Positions 49,804-62,948 of a DNA stretch of 64,000 nucleotides are shown piece by piece. Source of the stretch: Daucus carota subsp. sativus (Eukaryota > Streptophyta > Magnoliopsida > Apiales > Apiaceae); contig NC_030381.2 in NCBI RefSeq assembly GCF_001625215.2, positions 52,935,214 through 52,999,213 on the forward strand, given 5' to 3'. The notes beneath the pieces were generated by a model. It worked only from the letters and a program-made list of their open reading frames with translations, ran no database searches and was not told the DNA's origin. How positions within the stretch are numbered: the stretch's first letter is position 1; each line of letters begins with the position of its first letter. The position numbers and the translations under genes are program-made.

Positions 49804-52000
49804 TGTAAAATCCTGTGATTTTATTTATTTATTTAAATGTTTCTATTTAATTAGTATTGTTATTATGAGTTAGATATTAGATTTAGATTGTTTGTATTTA
49901 TATATTTAAATTTTAGTATTAATTGGAAGTTTCTAGAATTTATTTTCGTGTTAGTTATTTTGAATAATAAAGTAGAGAAGATTCTTTATTGATGGAAAGA
50001 AGTGTGGAATTATTTTCGAAAATTGAAATCTTTTTGAGAAGACCTTATATTTGGAAATTGGTTTATGAGGTGGAGAAAATTGTGGCCCAAGTTTGGAAAT
50101 TACTATTTGCAATTTGGTTTTATGTGCTATATAAGAATCCCTCTAGAATCTGAATAAGTCGTACAGTACTTTACGTGGACGGGTATGTTTTCTTTTCTCT
50201 TCGATCTTTGCAAGTATATGTTGATTTGAGATATTGATTTCTTGTTTCTTGTCATGTGTATTTGATGTGAATATATCTTGTTTGCCTATTTGTTTATTCT
50301 GAAATTCGTACATAGCAATTTCTGTGAATCAGTTGGGTTGTAAAAATCGTAGTAAATTGAAAATTGATCGGATTTTGTTGATTCTGGACATTCTGAAAAG
50401 CTCCTTTCGTTATCTACAACTTTTGTCTCAGGACTTATTTCGCAATTATCAGTGTATCTATGCTAAAAATCACATTCTTTGTTACCCTTCTGTTCTTAGT
50501 CGCGAAACTTTTTCCCATGTTCAAAAATTCGCTATAAATTGATCGTATGTCAAAAATTTACTCATGATACCAATCTGAAAAGCTTGAGATATATTATTTC
50601 GTTATCAGTCATATCCATTTGTTGTTTAAATTTATCTAATTATCTAAACTGACTTACAAAGATTCAGGGCTGTTTATACCTTTCTGCTGAGTTGTTCCGT
50701 GTTTAAAAATTTGTATTTCCCTCGTTATTTGTCATAAAATTGTGATCTTTACCAATTCTGAAACCTCGGAGAATGCTCTTTAAGTGTTTAGTTATAGTCT
50801 AATTGATATCAGTTTGTTTGCTTTGTGAAAATCTGCTTTGAATGTAAACTGCTCCTGAGTAAAATTCTGCTCTGTTACTTGAATTTCTAAAATTCATAAC
50901 TAATTCGTTATCTGTCGGTTTATTATGAATCTGGTCATTTTGGAATTCTTGTTGAATGTACTTTAATTCTACAGTTGACTATTTTCTCATATTCAGAAGT
51001 TATCTTTGGTTAATATTGAGATTTGTAACAGCATGCATGTTATTTATCTTATTCGATAAATGAAAATGTGTTAATTGTTATTATTTGTTAAAGTTTGATT
51101 TTGTTAAGACTTGTTACGTGACTTGCTCTTTATTGTTTAAGATGTACTATAAGTTAATTATGTTTTGTTTATTAATTAAATGTATAGGCTTTGTTCGTGT
51201 TATTAATTTCGGATTTTAAGTGTCGGCTTTGAGGTAAGTACTTTTTGACTTACTTTTATTTTTGAAAAGATATTTTGATTTTGTGAATTTCGGATGTTTG
51301 TTATGAGATATAAGAATTCTGTTTCGAAAGTTTATAAAATATAAGACATGAGAATCTTTGAAGACCCAGTCTCTACGTTTCGAACTCGTTCGTAATTACG
51401 CTATAGTTCCGGAACTAGACTTAGATACCCTTAGTAGGCGCACAAGTGTGCAACTTTAGATACCTGCTAAGGGCGCGTGATTATTGAACTTTAGATACCG
51501 GTCACTGGGTAAGTGTGGCAAAAGAATAAGAATAAGATCCCGGTCACTGGGAAAGTGTGACCGTAGAGCAAGACTGTGGTATTGATAAGATTTTTGTTTC
51601 TGTTTTTGCCTCTCTTTTAAATTTTGATTGGTTTTAAAATATAAACTGTGGGTTGGATTTGCTTTTACAAGTGTTTTTAAAATTATTATTGTTTTGAGGA
51701 ACAATGTTTTATAAAAACACCCACAGATTTCGAGATTAATTGTTGGTCAAATTGTTACTTGCTGAGCTGTGTAGCTCATCCCCTTTTACAGTTTTTCAGG
51801 TTTGATTTAAAAGCGAGTTGATGTGCATTGGAATTGGAGTTCGATGATATGAGATTTCGGATAAGTTTGACACGTGGATTTATAGATTTTAGCTGCGCCT
51901 TTGTAATAGTTACCTTTGTAATCGGATTTTGGATTAATAAATTGTGTTGTATTTTAGTTTTGGAGTTAGTTTTAATATTCCGAAAAGTCGGGATGTTACA
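49804..52000 (+). repeat. 3' LTR (2197 bp)
   Basis: A direct copy of the 5' LTR, 2403 bp downstream, same length and apparently identical, ending GGATGTTACA and followed by the target duplication ACTAC. Its right edge abuts a Stowaway-like MITE whose TA flank lies inside the duplication. Confidence 0.9.
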
Positions 52001-52004
52001 ACTA

Positions 52005-52285
52005 CTCCCTCCGTCCCTCTGGGATGTATACGTTTGGAATGGACACGAAGACTAAGAAAAGTGTATAAAGTAGTGTAAAGTGATGAGAAAGAAAAAGAAA
52101 AGTAGGTAAAGTGGCGGGACCCATAAATATTTAATTGATAGATTTGAAAAAGTAGATGGAAGTAGTGGGTGGGTGGGATTTTTATATTAGAAAAGTTTAC
52201 TATTTTAGGAAAGTTTTGAAATGTATAAAATTGAATGGGACATCCCGAAAAAGAAAGTGTGTAGAAATCAAAGGGGCGGAGGGAG
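52005..52285. mobile_element. Stowaway-like MITE adjacent to the LTR element
   Basis: Left end CTCCCTCCGTCCCTCTGGGA and right end (reverse complement) CTCCCTCCGCCCCTTTGATT are flanked by TA. Length is 281 bp. The LTR element's target site ACTAC overlaps the MITE's left TA flank, so the LTR element inserted precisely at the outer edge of the MITE. Confidence 0.85.
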
Positions 52286-52563
52286 TATTCCTCAATAAAA
52301 TTCGCAAGTTGGAATTAAACCATTGTTAAATTGCTAGACCTGATCTCTACTGTAATTATATTTTTGTAATGGCCAGATCTCTAATTTAAACTTTAATGAA
52401 TGCAAAGAAGCAAAAGAGAACATAGCAATTGTGGTAGCACAAAAATAATTAAATTTAATTATTTTTAACCTAAATTTATTCATTCACTCCAACGGAGCAC
52501 AAGAGAACCCAAACAAGTAATTTTTCCGGGTGATAATGACCGAGCAAATGAAGCAAGCATAGA

Positions 52564-52689
52564 TTATGGCAAGAACATTGAGGTGCACAATGTAAACGCA
52601 CCCACCCCAAGCCCAATGTAACCAGAACCAATTTGCTGAGCAGTGATACTGCGAGGCCATACCCAACAGACCCAAGAGAAGTATGTATT
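52564..52689 (-). pseudogene. Oligopeptide transporter (OPT family) relic fragment
   Basis: In the minus-strand frame starting at 52689 the peptide reads NTYFSWVCWVWPRSITAQQI, then GSGYIGLGVGAFTL, then a stop after eight more residues. The SWVCWVW...(S/V)TAQQIGSG..GLG(I/V)GA pattern is characteristic, as I remember it, of plant OPT transporters, just before the conserved DWS motif, which is missing here. No other OPT exons are recognisable nearby. It is read as a pseudogene fragment, perhaps captured or left by a deletion. A longer frame in another phase (52484-52696) is a shadow. Confidence 0.45.
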
Positions 52690-52746
52690 TTTGCATAAAA
52701 TTAAGCCCTTCAAATTTCCAAAAAAAGCATTGTTTTTAATGCAAGT

Positions 52747-53118
52747 GTGTATTCGATTGAGATTTTAATGCATTGTTTTTAGTCTATGGATTTTAATGGA
52801 TTGTATGGGATTTTGATTTTTTGCGGATTCTTGATGAAATGTCGCAGAGTTGATAGGATTTAGGTATAATACTTCAAAATCCCATTGAATTTGGTGGGAT
52901 TTCAAAAAACTTAAAATACACTGAAGAATGCCACAAAATCCATCATTTTATGAAATGAAAAAAAATCCATCAGCATTTGAATACCATCAGATTTTAATGG
53001 ATTTTAAACAATCCCAATTGAATACCTCAAGATTTTAATGGATTTCAAACAATCCCAATCGAATACCCTCGGATTTCATAAATGCAAAAAAATGCTTTAA
53101 AATCCCAATCCAATACAC
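52747..53118. mobile_element. MITE with about 26-bp inverted ends
   Basis: The left end GTGTATTCGATTGAGATTTT at 52747 and the reverse complement of the right end, GTGTATTGGATTGGGATTTT, differ at only two of 20 positions, and the match continues. The interior repeats the motif AATCCCAAT.GAATACC at 53008-53092, which makes the right half partly tandem. It is about 372 bp and non-coding. Class uncertain (Harbinger- or hAT-like); the target duplication is not clear. Confidence 0.6.
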
Positions 53119-54000
53119 CCCTCTAAAGCTATTATTGTATGTATTTGGTTCAGACAAAGTATCAAGCACTTTGTGGGCACGCAAACATATATGGACACGG
53201 TACATATATACACACGGTGAGGATTTAACAAAATTTTAGAAAAAGTACTAATCAATTCAATCATTGCTCAAGCCGTGAATCAAATCAAAGGGTACAATTG
53301 AGCAGTTTAAACACAATATTACCTCAGAAGGGTAACTTCTCAGGCTTATGTTTTCTCCTGCACAATCTCTTTCTCTTCCTGTTTCTTCCACCGAATCGTT
53401 CCTGCCTGCTCTCGCGGTTACCTCCAACCCCTCTATTACTTTTTTTTTTTAATAAAGAACCCCCTCTATTACTTATTATTGCATCTAATATTTAATTCTG
53501 CTTAAATATTTTTTATTTAATCAATTAGACGTTACAGTTATCATAATTTATCTATTAACACGATTTTTAATAGATTTTAAAGTGAAGGTGGGTCAAATCA
53601 CCCCCTTATTAGTGAAATTTATCGAGGGTGCTATATCTGTTTGTTTTGACATGATATGTTATTTACTTTAAAATTTTACTAGAAAGCCAAAAAAATTATG
53701 GACATTTCTTCTTTAGTACGATTATAAATTTTTATAAATGCTTCTCAGTTTTTTATAAATACTTCTCGTTTACACAAATGAGTCATGCAAGATGGAAACC
53801 GACTTTTTATGATAATAAGTCATGAGTGGCTGCTGCCAAACAGCCCCACAATTAATTCTATGAACGTAGTTGAACATGGTATTATCATAAAATTTATTAT
53901 AGTTCTGTGAGTGTTGGAACCAAAAAAAATAGCCGACAATATAAGAAAATTTGAACATGTGTGCCGTTTGCAAATTTTTATACTATAAACCAAACCAAAC
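53119..54000. other. AT-rich intergenic DNA
   Basis: No gene or clear repeat is recognised. There is a 10-T run near 53440. Short frames here are low-complexity and hydrophobic, without family features. Confidence 0.4.
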
Positions 54001-54085
54001 ATACTCAGTATATCCTGCTTAGAGCAGGGTCTGAGAAGAGTAAGATGTACGCAGACCATGCGGTAGACCCTTAAAAGTAGAGACC
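54001..54085 (-). mobile_element. SINE fragment resembling the Au family 3' part
   Basis: The minus strand reads GGTCTGCGTACATCTTACTC, then TCTCAGACCCTGCT and GATATACTGAGT followed by a TATGTTTGG tail. This closely fits the conserved 3' part of the plant Au SINE as I remember it (GGTCTGCGTACATCTTACCC, AGACCC, ACTGGGT, TTG-rich tail). The tRNA-related head is not visible, so it appears 5'-truncated and diverged. Confidence 0.55.
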
Positions 54086-54984
54086 GTGAAGATCCCTGAT
54101 TTAGTGCACGATAAATAAAACAGTGTGAAATATAATATTAATATAATACTTAGCTCATGCCCTTCATTACATGAGACTTACTTAAACAGTTTTGTTTGTC
54201 GATGATGGGTAACAATTTGATTTCAAAACGGAGGATAAGAACTGCCATTACACACTTTCTTGAATTAACTTGATTCCTTATGTAATCCATTCATGTCGGT
54301 TTTTTTTATCTACGCTGCCAAAGCAACAACCGCCATCAATCCAATAATTGTAGACTATGTTGACACGAATTCAGACGCCCCCATCACAAGAATACGGTTA
54401 TCACGCCAAAACCATTTAAAAACTACGTGAAATCTTGCCAAATCTTTCAAAGAACCAACATCCATGATGATCCATTGGTACGCACTGGTTAACGTAGATG
54501 ATTCTAAACTATGAACATTGATCCCATATTGATATATAATTTATGTAAATGAAGAAATTGTTAGAGTATATCGATTTTTTTTCTCGAGAAATGATGAAAT
54601 CAAGTTGCAAATACGTCCAAAATATCCACACCAAATGTCGAAAATGCTCTTTGTAATACTTGGGCGCGCGGTTGTAACAAGTGAAGTGCAAAATTTTATT
54701 CTATGTACCTGTTATTATGCGTTATAATGATTTTTATGAGCAAAAAAATAACTAGTATGCAATATTTATTATTTTATATTAATTAGTTACTAATTATTAA
54801 AGTAACAAGCTAGAACCAAGACATCTTCAAGTCTCAAGTCTCATGGTCAGCCATGTAGTCAAATGGAAGCGGAAGCAAATGAAATACTGTTTTTTAATAT
54901 TTATCATATACTCAAAAAAAATCATTTGATTTTGTATATAATTAAATATTAGAGTTTTGGAATTTCTAATAATTAATCAAAGCT
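54086..54984. other. AT-rich intergenic DNA
   Basis: No credible gene, and no further repeat recognised between the SINE fragment and the LINE. AT content rises toward 54780-54980. Confidence 0.4.
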
Positions 54985-57311
54985 CACTAATATGTGTTGC
55001 AAAAAACCAAAACCAATATGCAACCTGGATAGATAGAGTTATGGGTCTAGTTCAATCGGTGACGTACAGCTTTGTACACAACTCTACTGTATTTGGAGAT
55101 ATTCAGCCACAACGTGGAGTCCGACAAGGTGATCCTATATCACCGTATCTCTACATTATGTGTGCAGAAGGACTCAGCTCTATCATACGACGGAATGAGG
55201 AAGTAGGACTGTTGCATGGGTGTACTATCGCAAGGGGGGCACCTACTATCTCGCATCTTTTATTCGCAGATGACTGTTATTTCTTTTTTAAGGCCACTGA
55301 AGCTGAAGCGGGAGTTATGAAGCGTATCTTGGCTAGGTACGAAACCATGTCAGGTCAGAAAATTAATTATGCAAAGTCAGCCATGACCTTCTCCCCAAAT
55401 ACAAGTACAATATGTCGAGGGGAAGTTTGTACGCAGCTTGGGGTTAGTGAACAGCAGAACCCGGGTAAATATTTGGGAATGCCCATGTTGATAGGGCGAA
55501 ATAAAAAAGGGACATTCTCATTTTTACTGGATCGAGTGCAGCAGAAGCTTCAGGGCTGGCAAAACCAACCATTATCTAAAGCAGGAAAGGTAACATTAAT
55601 AAAAACCGCGGCTCAGGTAATCCCAAACTTCTGGATGAATATGTTTTTAATACCTGCGGACATTTGCGATGGCATTGAGAAGTCAATGAATGGTTTCTGG
55701 TGGGGTAATGGTAGCCAGAACAAGGGAATAAAATGGATGTCGTGGGAGAGGCTCTGTACAGTAAAAGAGGATGGTGGGTTGGGATTCAAAAAACTTCAGA
55801 GTTTTAATATTGCCATGTTGGCGAAACAAGCCTGGAGGTTGATAAATAATACAAACCCCCTAGTTACTCGGCTTATGCGTGCTCGTTATTTCCCGAATAC
55901 AGATTTTTTAAATGCGAAGTTAGGAGCAAACCCTAGTTTTGCGTGGAGGAGCATAGTTGAGGCGCAAGAGGTGGTCAAGCAAGGGTGTAGACGGAGAATA
56001 GGGGATGGATCGAGTACTAAGATTTGGCAAGTTCCTTGGTTGTTATGCCCAGAAAATGGCTTCTTGACGACTGAGATGCCAGAGGAACTGAAGCATGTAA
56101 CTGTGCAAAATTTGTTAGATGAAAGTCGACAGAAATGGGACGAGGATGTGTTATCTGATATTCTGAATGAACGAGATAGGGATCTAATTCAGCAGATCCC
56201 ATTGTCAGAACGGAGGAGGGATGATTCTTGGTTCTGGATGCTTGATGAGAAGGGTCAGTTTACTGTTAAAAGTTGTTACAGGAAGTTACGAGGAGAGGCT
56301 GAGTGTACGGATGGCGCATTCTGGAGAAAGCTATGGAGCCTTAAACTACCAGGTAAAGTGGTAAATCTAATCTGGAGAGCATGTAGAGACTGCTTACCTA
56401 CAGCCTATGCCTTAGCGCAAAAAAGAGTGGAACTAAATACAGCATGTTCCTGGTGCCAAACTTTTGAAGAAGACAATGTTCATGCGCTATTCCAATGTTC
56501 TTTTGCTCGGGACGTGTGGGAGACTGCGGGCTTGAATAATCTGGTTGAGATACGGCCAAATGACACAACCCTGACAGTAATGAAACGAGTTTTTCACTCA
56601 GCTAGCATGGACCAGATTTTGATGGTTAGTATGCTCTGTTGGAATATTTGGCAGAGGAGGAATGATTGGTTATGGAACCATGTAAATGCCTCGTCCTTTG
56701 GTATACGATCGAGAGCGTGTAGTATGCTTGCTGAATGGAACCGAGCTCGAGAGATGAACCTCGCGACTAGAGGACAACAACAACCCGTGGTTCGAACGTG
56801 GTGCAAACCACCTGCACAATGGATAAAGGTTAATGTTGATGCGGCTTGTATACAGAACGCAGGCCAGGTGGGGGTAGGCTGTGTTGTTCGAGATGAGGAG
56901 GGAAACTTTCTGCGTGCCAGAAACTCCGTAGTGCAGGGCCGTTTCCAGCCACGAGAAGCTGAGGCTATTGGACTTAAGGAAGCTCTAATCTGGATGAAGA
57001 ATTGGAGGACCAGGAAGTGCATCTTTGAGTGTGATGCTAAGCTTCTTGTCGACGCAGTTAATGGTGCTCGGGGTAACACTTATTTTCATGCAATGGTTGA
57101 GGATTGCATTGACATCCTAAAACACTTTGATGAAGTGTTAGTTTTGTTTGTGTTTAGGTCTGCGAATAGGGTAGCTCACGAGTTAGCAAAAGCTGCATAT
57201 TCTATGTCAGGCCCGACGGAGTGGCTTTGTAATGCTCCGGATTTTATCATCTGTAACCTTGATTCTGATAAGTTTTAATGCAAGTGCGTTTATTTCAAAA
57301 AAAAAAAAACA
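54985..57311 (+). mobile_element. 5'-truncated L1-type LINE (reverse transcriptase and RNase H)
   Basis: A single uninterrupted frame (54957-57278) encodes the second half of a plant LINE ORF2. Recognisable homology starts around ATWIDRVMGLVQSVTYSF (about 55020), so the reverse transcriptase N-terminal half, endonuclease and ORF1 are missing. Visible motifs are RGVRQGDPISPYLY, the catalytic HLLFADD box (Asp pair), INYAKS and PGKYLGMPML. A zinc-binding-like region follows (CSWCQTFEEDNVHALFQC). Last comes a plant-type RNase H domain with VNVDAA, PREAEAIGLKEAL, ECDAKLLVDAV and SANRVAHELAKAA. A very short 3' tail ends in an A run from 57298. No inactivating stop is seen in over 740 codons, so insertion is likely recent. 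A target duplication was not identified, so the 5' end is approximate. Confidence 0.9.
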
Positions 57312-57460
57312 AAATAAAATAAATTTGTGCACGCCGATTTCTTTTTTAAAAATCCTGTATAAAAGACTCTAGAATTTTAGGAAACCGAATGAGCCAAAAA
57401 GATCCACATCCTCTCTCTCTCTCTCTCTCGCTCTAAATCTCTCTCCCCAAAAATCTCTCC
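57312..57460 (+). promoter_or_regulatory. Short upstream region of NDUFS7 between LINE tail and ATG
   Basis: Only about 150 bp separate the LINE poly-A from the ATG. A CTATAAAA-poor but TATA-like GTATAAAAG at about 57356-57364 lies about 100 bp before the ATG, followed by a CT-repeat leader (57410-57430). Either the whole core promoter is here or the LINE has displaced older upstream elements. Confidence 0.45.
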
Positions 57461-60486
<3,026 letters not shown>

Positions 60487-62948
60487 GACTTTGTAGTCTG
60501 TACACATGCTTGTGAGCAGCTTTGGCTATTTGCTTATGGATAAATAAACATAGCTTTCATCCTGGTTCAAGTATTGTACCAAGGAACATGTCTTTAAACC
60601 TTGTTTTACTGGATTCTAGAAGCTACTACTCGGGTATTGATGCAATGATGCTCCTTTTGCAATTTTTTTTTGTTTGTATGTCTTAGTTGTGGTCATATTC
60701 AGGCCTCAGACTGTATTGAATCTTTGTATGGTTTTGTATGCTATATGTAATACCTATGGTAACAGCTGGAGTTGCTTATAGTTTTCTCAATTTCGAAGGC
60801 TAATAAAATTTACTTGCTCTTCAAGCTCGGTGGTCAGCAAAATTGGATTGACCTAGTAAATGAAGTCATTCCTTACCTGATTCATAAACTTCTCATGTTT
60901 CCATAAGTGTCTGAATTGAACATTTGATTAAAATCATCGTCCCTATTAAAACTCTCGTTTTTGAGTTTTCCATCCATAATGTCATATGAAGGCAGTTCTC
61001 CGACAGGACAAACAAAAACAAAAGTCCCATTTATGTAATTAGTTCTACATAACCCCCACACAGAATTTTCAAATTTTCTGGCCGCCCATTCTTTATCGCT
61101 TTGGCACTTGAATATATGGCACAAAATAGTTATACTTGTATTCTGAAATCAATTAATAAATATACCTATTTTAAAATAGATGAAAATATGTACCAAAAAC
61201 CAAATAGATGGCTCAGCATTAGTAGTTTCTGTTTTATCATACAATATACAACAGGAGGTTCCGACCAAATATACAATTTTTTTTATCACTAATCACAGAA
61301 TTATAGTGTAATTGAAATATATCGCCACAGGGTTTCTGGAAGCTACATTTTACTTCAATTGTACTAGGACATCATTTTCAAAGTATAATGCATCCAAAAT
61401 TAAAAATAAATTACATTTGATAATACATTAATACTCCAATATTTCTTCCTTGTCCCATCCCAACTTCTCCAATGAGATGAATGCCGTCGCCAACAAATAG
61501 TGCTTGATCTCTTAAACTCCATAGGGGACCCAAGCTTTGATGTGCAGATCAAACTTGTTTATACAAGGTATGTATGGAAAGGTGTTATGGTCCCTCTTAC
61601 ATGGTCGTGCCTAAAGCCAATATGCAGGATGAACTATAGTAAGGTCTCTGTTTACCTTGAAAACTATGATATCCACTTGCGAATTAGACAGTTGATCGAA
61701 CCAGCTATATTCAACTACAAATAAACCAGGCACAAAATTAATAAATTTTCTAATCATCCATTATGTATCACCTTCGCGAAAAGTCTGGTCTGAGTGTCTG
61801 ACAAATTCGGGTTCATCACAAGTGTTTAAATTTACACACTAAACTGACAATCTAATTTAGGGACTTGTAGTGAAAGGAGAGATTTAAAGGAAGTAGGCAT
61901 GACATGTAGCACCAGACCACATGCTTTGACTCACGTAGATGTATAATATAACCAATTAGAATCATAACTACACTACTATAACCAGAAATATACATCTGTG
62001 AAGAGGGAAGGCAGATTTTGTATTATGCTTAATGGAAGAAGGTAACCCTAATATCTTTCTTTACATTTGATGGAAACTTAAAGTTGGGTACCTTCAACTT
62101 TCTCAGCATGTTAAACCAGTCTCTTAAACTTTCAGAAATCATAAACCACCCCTGAGGTTTCCAGAAATCACAAACTAGTCTGTGTACTTGCAGAAAACTA
62201 GTCCCTCACAGTTTCAGAAAATTACTGTGCCCTATGCTTCCAGAATTTGACATTTTGATCCTTTTAGTAAAATATAACTTCGAAGTTACAATGTTTTTAA
62301 AATAATTAAATTCTTTCTTTTAATTTAAATTAAAAATTCTTGGTAAATACATAAATTTTAATCCAAGTTATAAACAAAAAATTAAAATTTAAAATTACTC
62401 AAGGCAAATATGAAAAGTAAAAATATAATAATTAAGTTTGATCTTATCAGTAGCATCATGCAGAGTAATCCACCTTACAAAGGTCAACCAGAAAGAAACC
62501 CAAAAAAGCATGACTATGCAAATAATTGCCCCAACGGTTAACATTTATCATTTATTATTTATTTTCAACAGTCCACAAGACACAACTTCATCTACTTATC
62601 ATTTATTTTCACCAGTTACCTAGAAAAGATTGGATCATAACCTGTGGCTCTATGAAGCACCTCTATGGCGCTAGGACGAGGAGTGACATTGCTGTGCATC
62701 TTAGCTATCTTCCAGTTTCTAGATATTACAATCCGTGTGTATTCATACAACTTAAACTATAAACAGATTTCTTATCTTAAAAGAAATCAAAAGAATTACA
62801 CAATCAATGAACTATCATTCTTAAACAATGCATCTCGTAAGTATCATGCCAGAGTGAAAGGCTAAAATAAGAACGCTAGGAAAAAAACATTGTAGCAAAA
62901 ACTAATACAAATCTAAAAGAAAACAAAGCTTATTACACAAAATTTACC
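60487..62948. other. Intergenic DNA between NDUFS7 and the F-box gene
   Basis: NDUFS7 3' UTR to about 60800, then AT-rich DNA without a recognisable gene. A block of diverged short repeats lies at 62090-62265. Small frames at 60882-61124 and 61500-61724 show no family features. Confidence 0.45.
62090..62265. repeat. Diverged tandem repeat, about 30-32-bp period
   Basis: Successive degenerate units built on AAACCAGTCTCTTAAACTTT and CAGAAATCA follow each other about five times (TTTCAGAAATCA, TTCCAGAAATCA, TTGCAGAAAACT, TTTCAGAAAATT, TTCCAGAATTTG). It is the GTCCCT..AACTTTCAGAAA type of degenerate minisatellite often found in plant intergenic DNA. Confidence 0.5.

Larger units (their letters stand above)
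47401..52000 (+). mobile_element. Complete non-autonomous LTR retrotransposon with minimal internal region
   Basis: Two direct LTRs of 2197 bp (47401-49597 and 49804-52000) lie at a constant 2403-bp offset and appear identical by reading. They enclose only 206 bp. The ends are TGTAAAATCC...GGATGTTACA, a near-perfect terminal inverted repeat. A 5-bp target duplication ACTAC is present at 47396-47400 and 52001-52005. The internal part starts with a primer-binding-site-like TTGGTATCCAGAGCAGG, matching the initiator tRNA-Met type TGGTATCAGAGC with one extra C, and ends with a purine-rich AAGGGGGGTAGAA before the second LTR. There is no gag or pol. LTR ends and PBS type resemble Ty3-type (Tekay-like) chromoviruses, which is inference. 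It must have been mobilised in trans and is probably recent. Confidence 0.92.

Noticed and set aside
47921-51704. Identical 72- and 82-codon frames present twice
   Set aside because: They lie within the two LTR copies, show no gag or pol similarity, and duplicate only because the LTRs do.
47401-52000. Interpretation as a simple tandem duplication of 2.4 kb
   Set aside because: TG...CA ends, 5-bp target duplication, PBS-like and PPT-like sites between the copies fit an LTR element far better.
52484-52696. 70-aa minus-strand frame starting with ATG
   Set aside because: Overlaps the OPT-like peptide in a different phase; the transporter signature is in the other frame.
56594-57079. 161-aa minus-strand frame
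   Set aside because: Antisense shadow of the LINE RNase H region.
62090-62265. Possible CRISPR-like array from regularly spaced repeats
   Set aside because: Units are degenerate, directly adjoining and AT-rich in a plant nuclear context; it is a diverged minisatellite.
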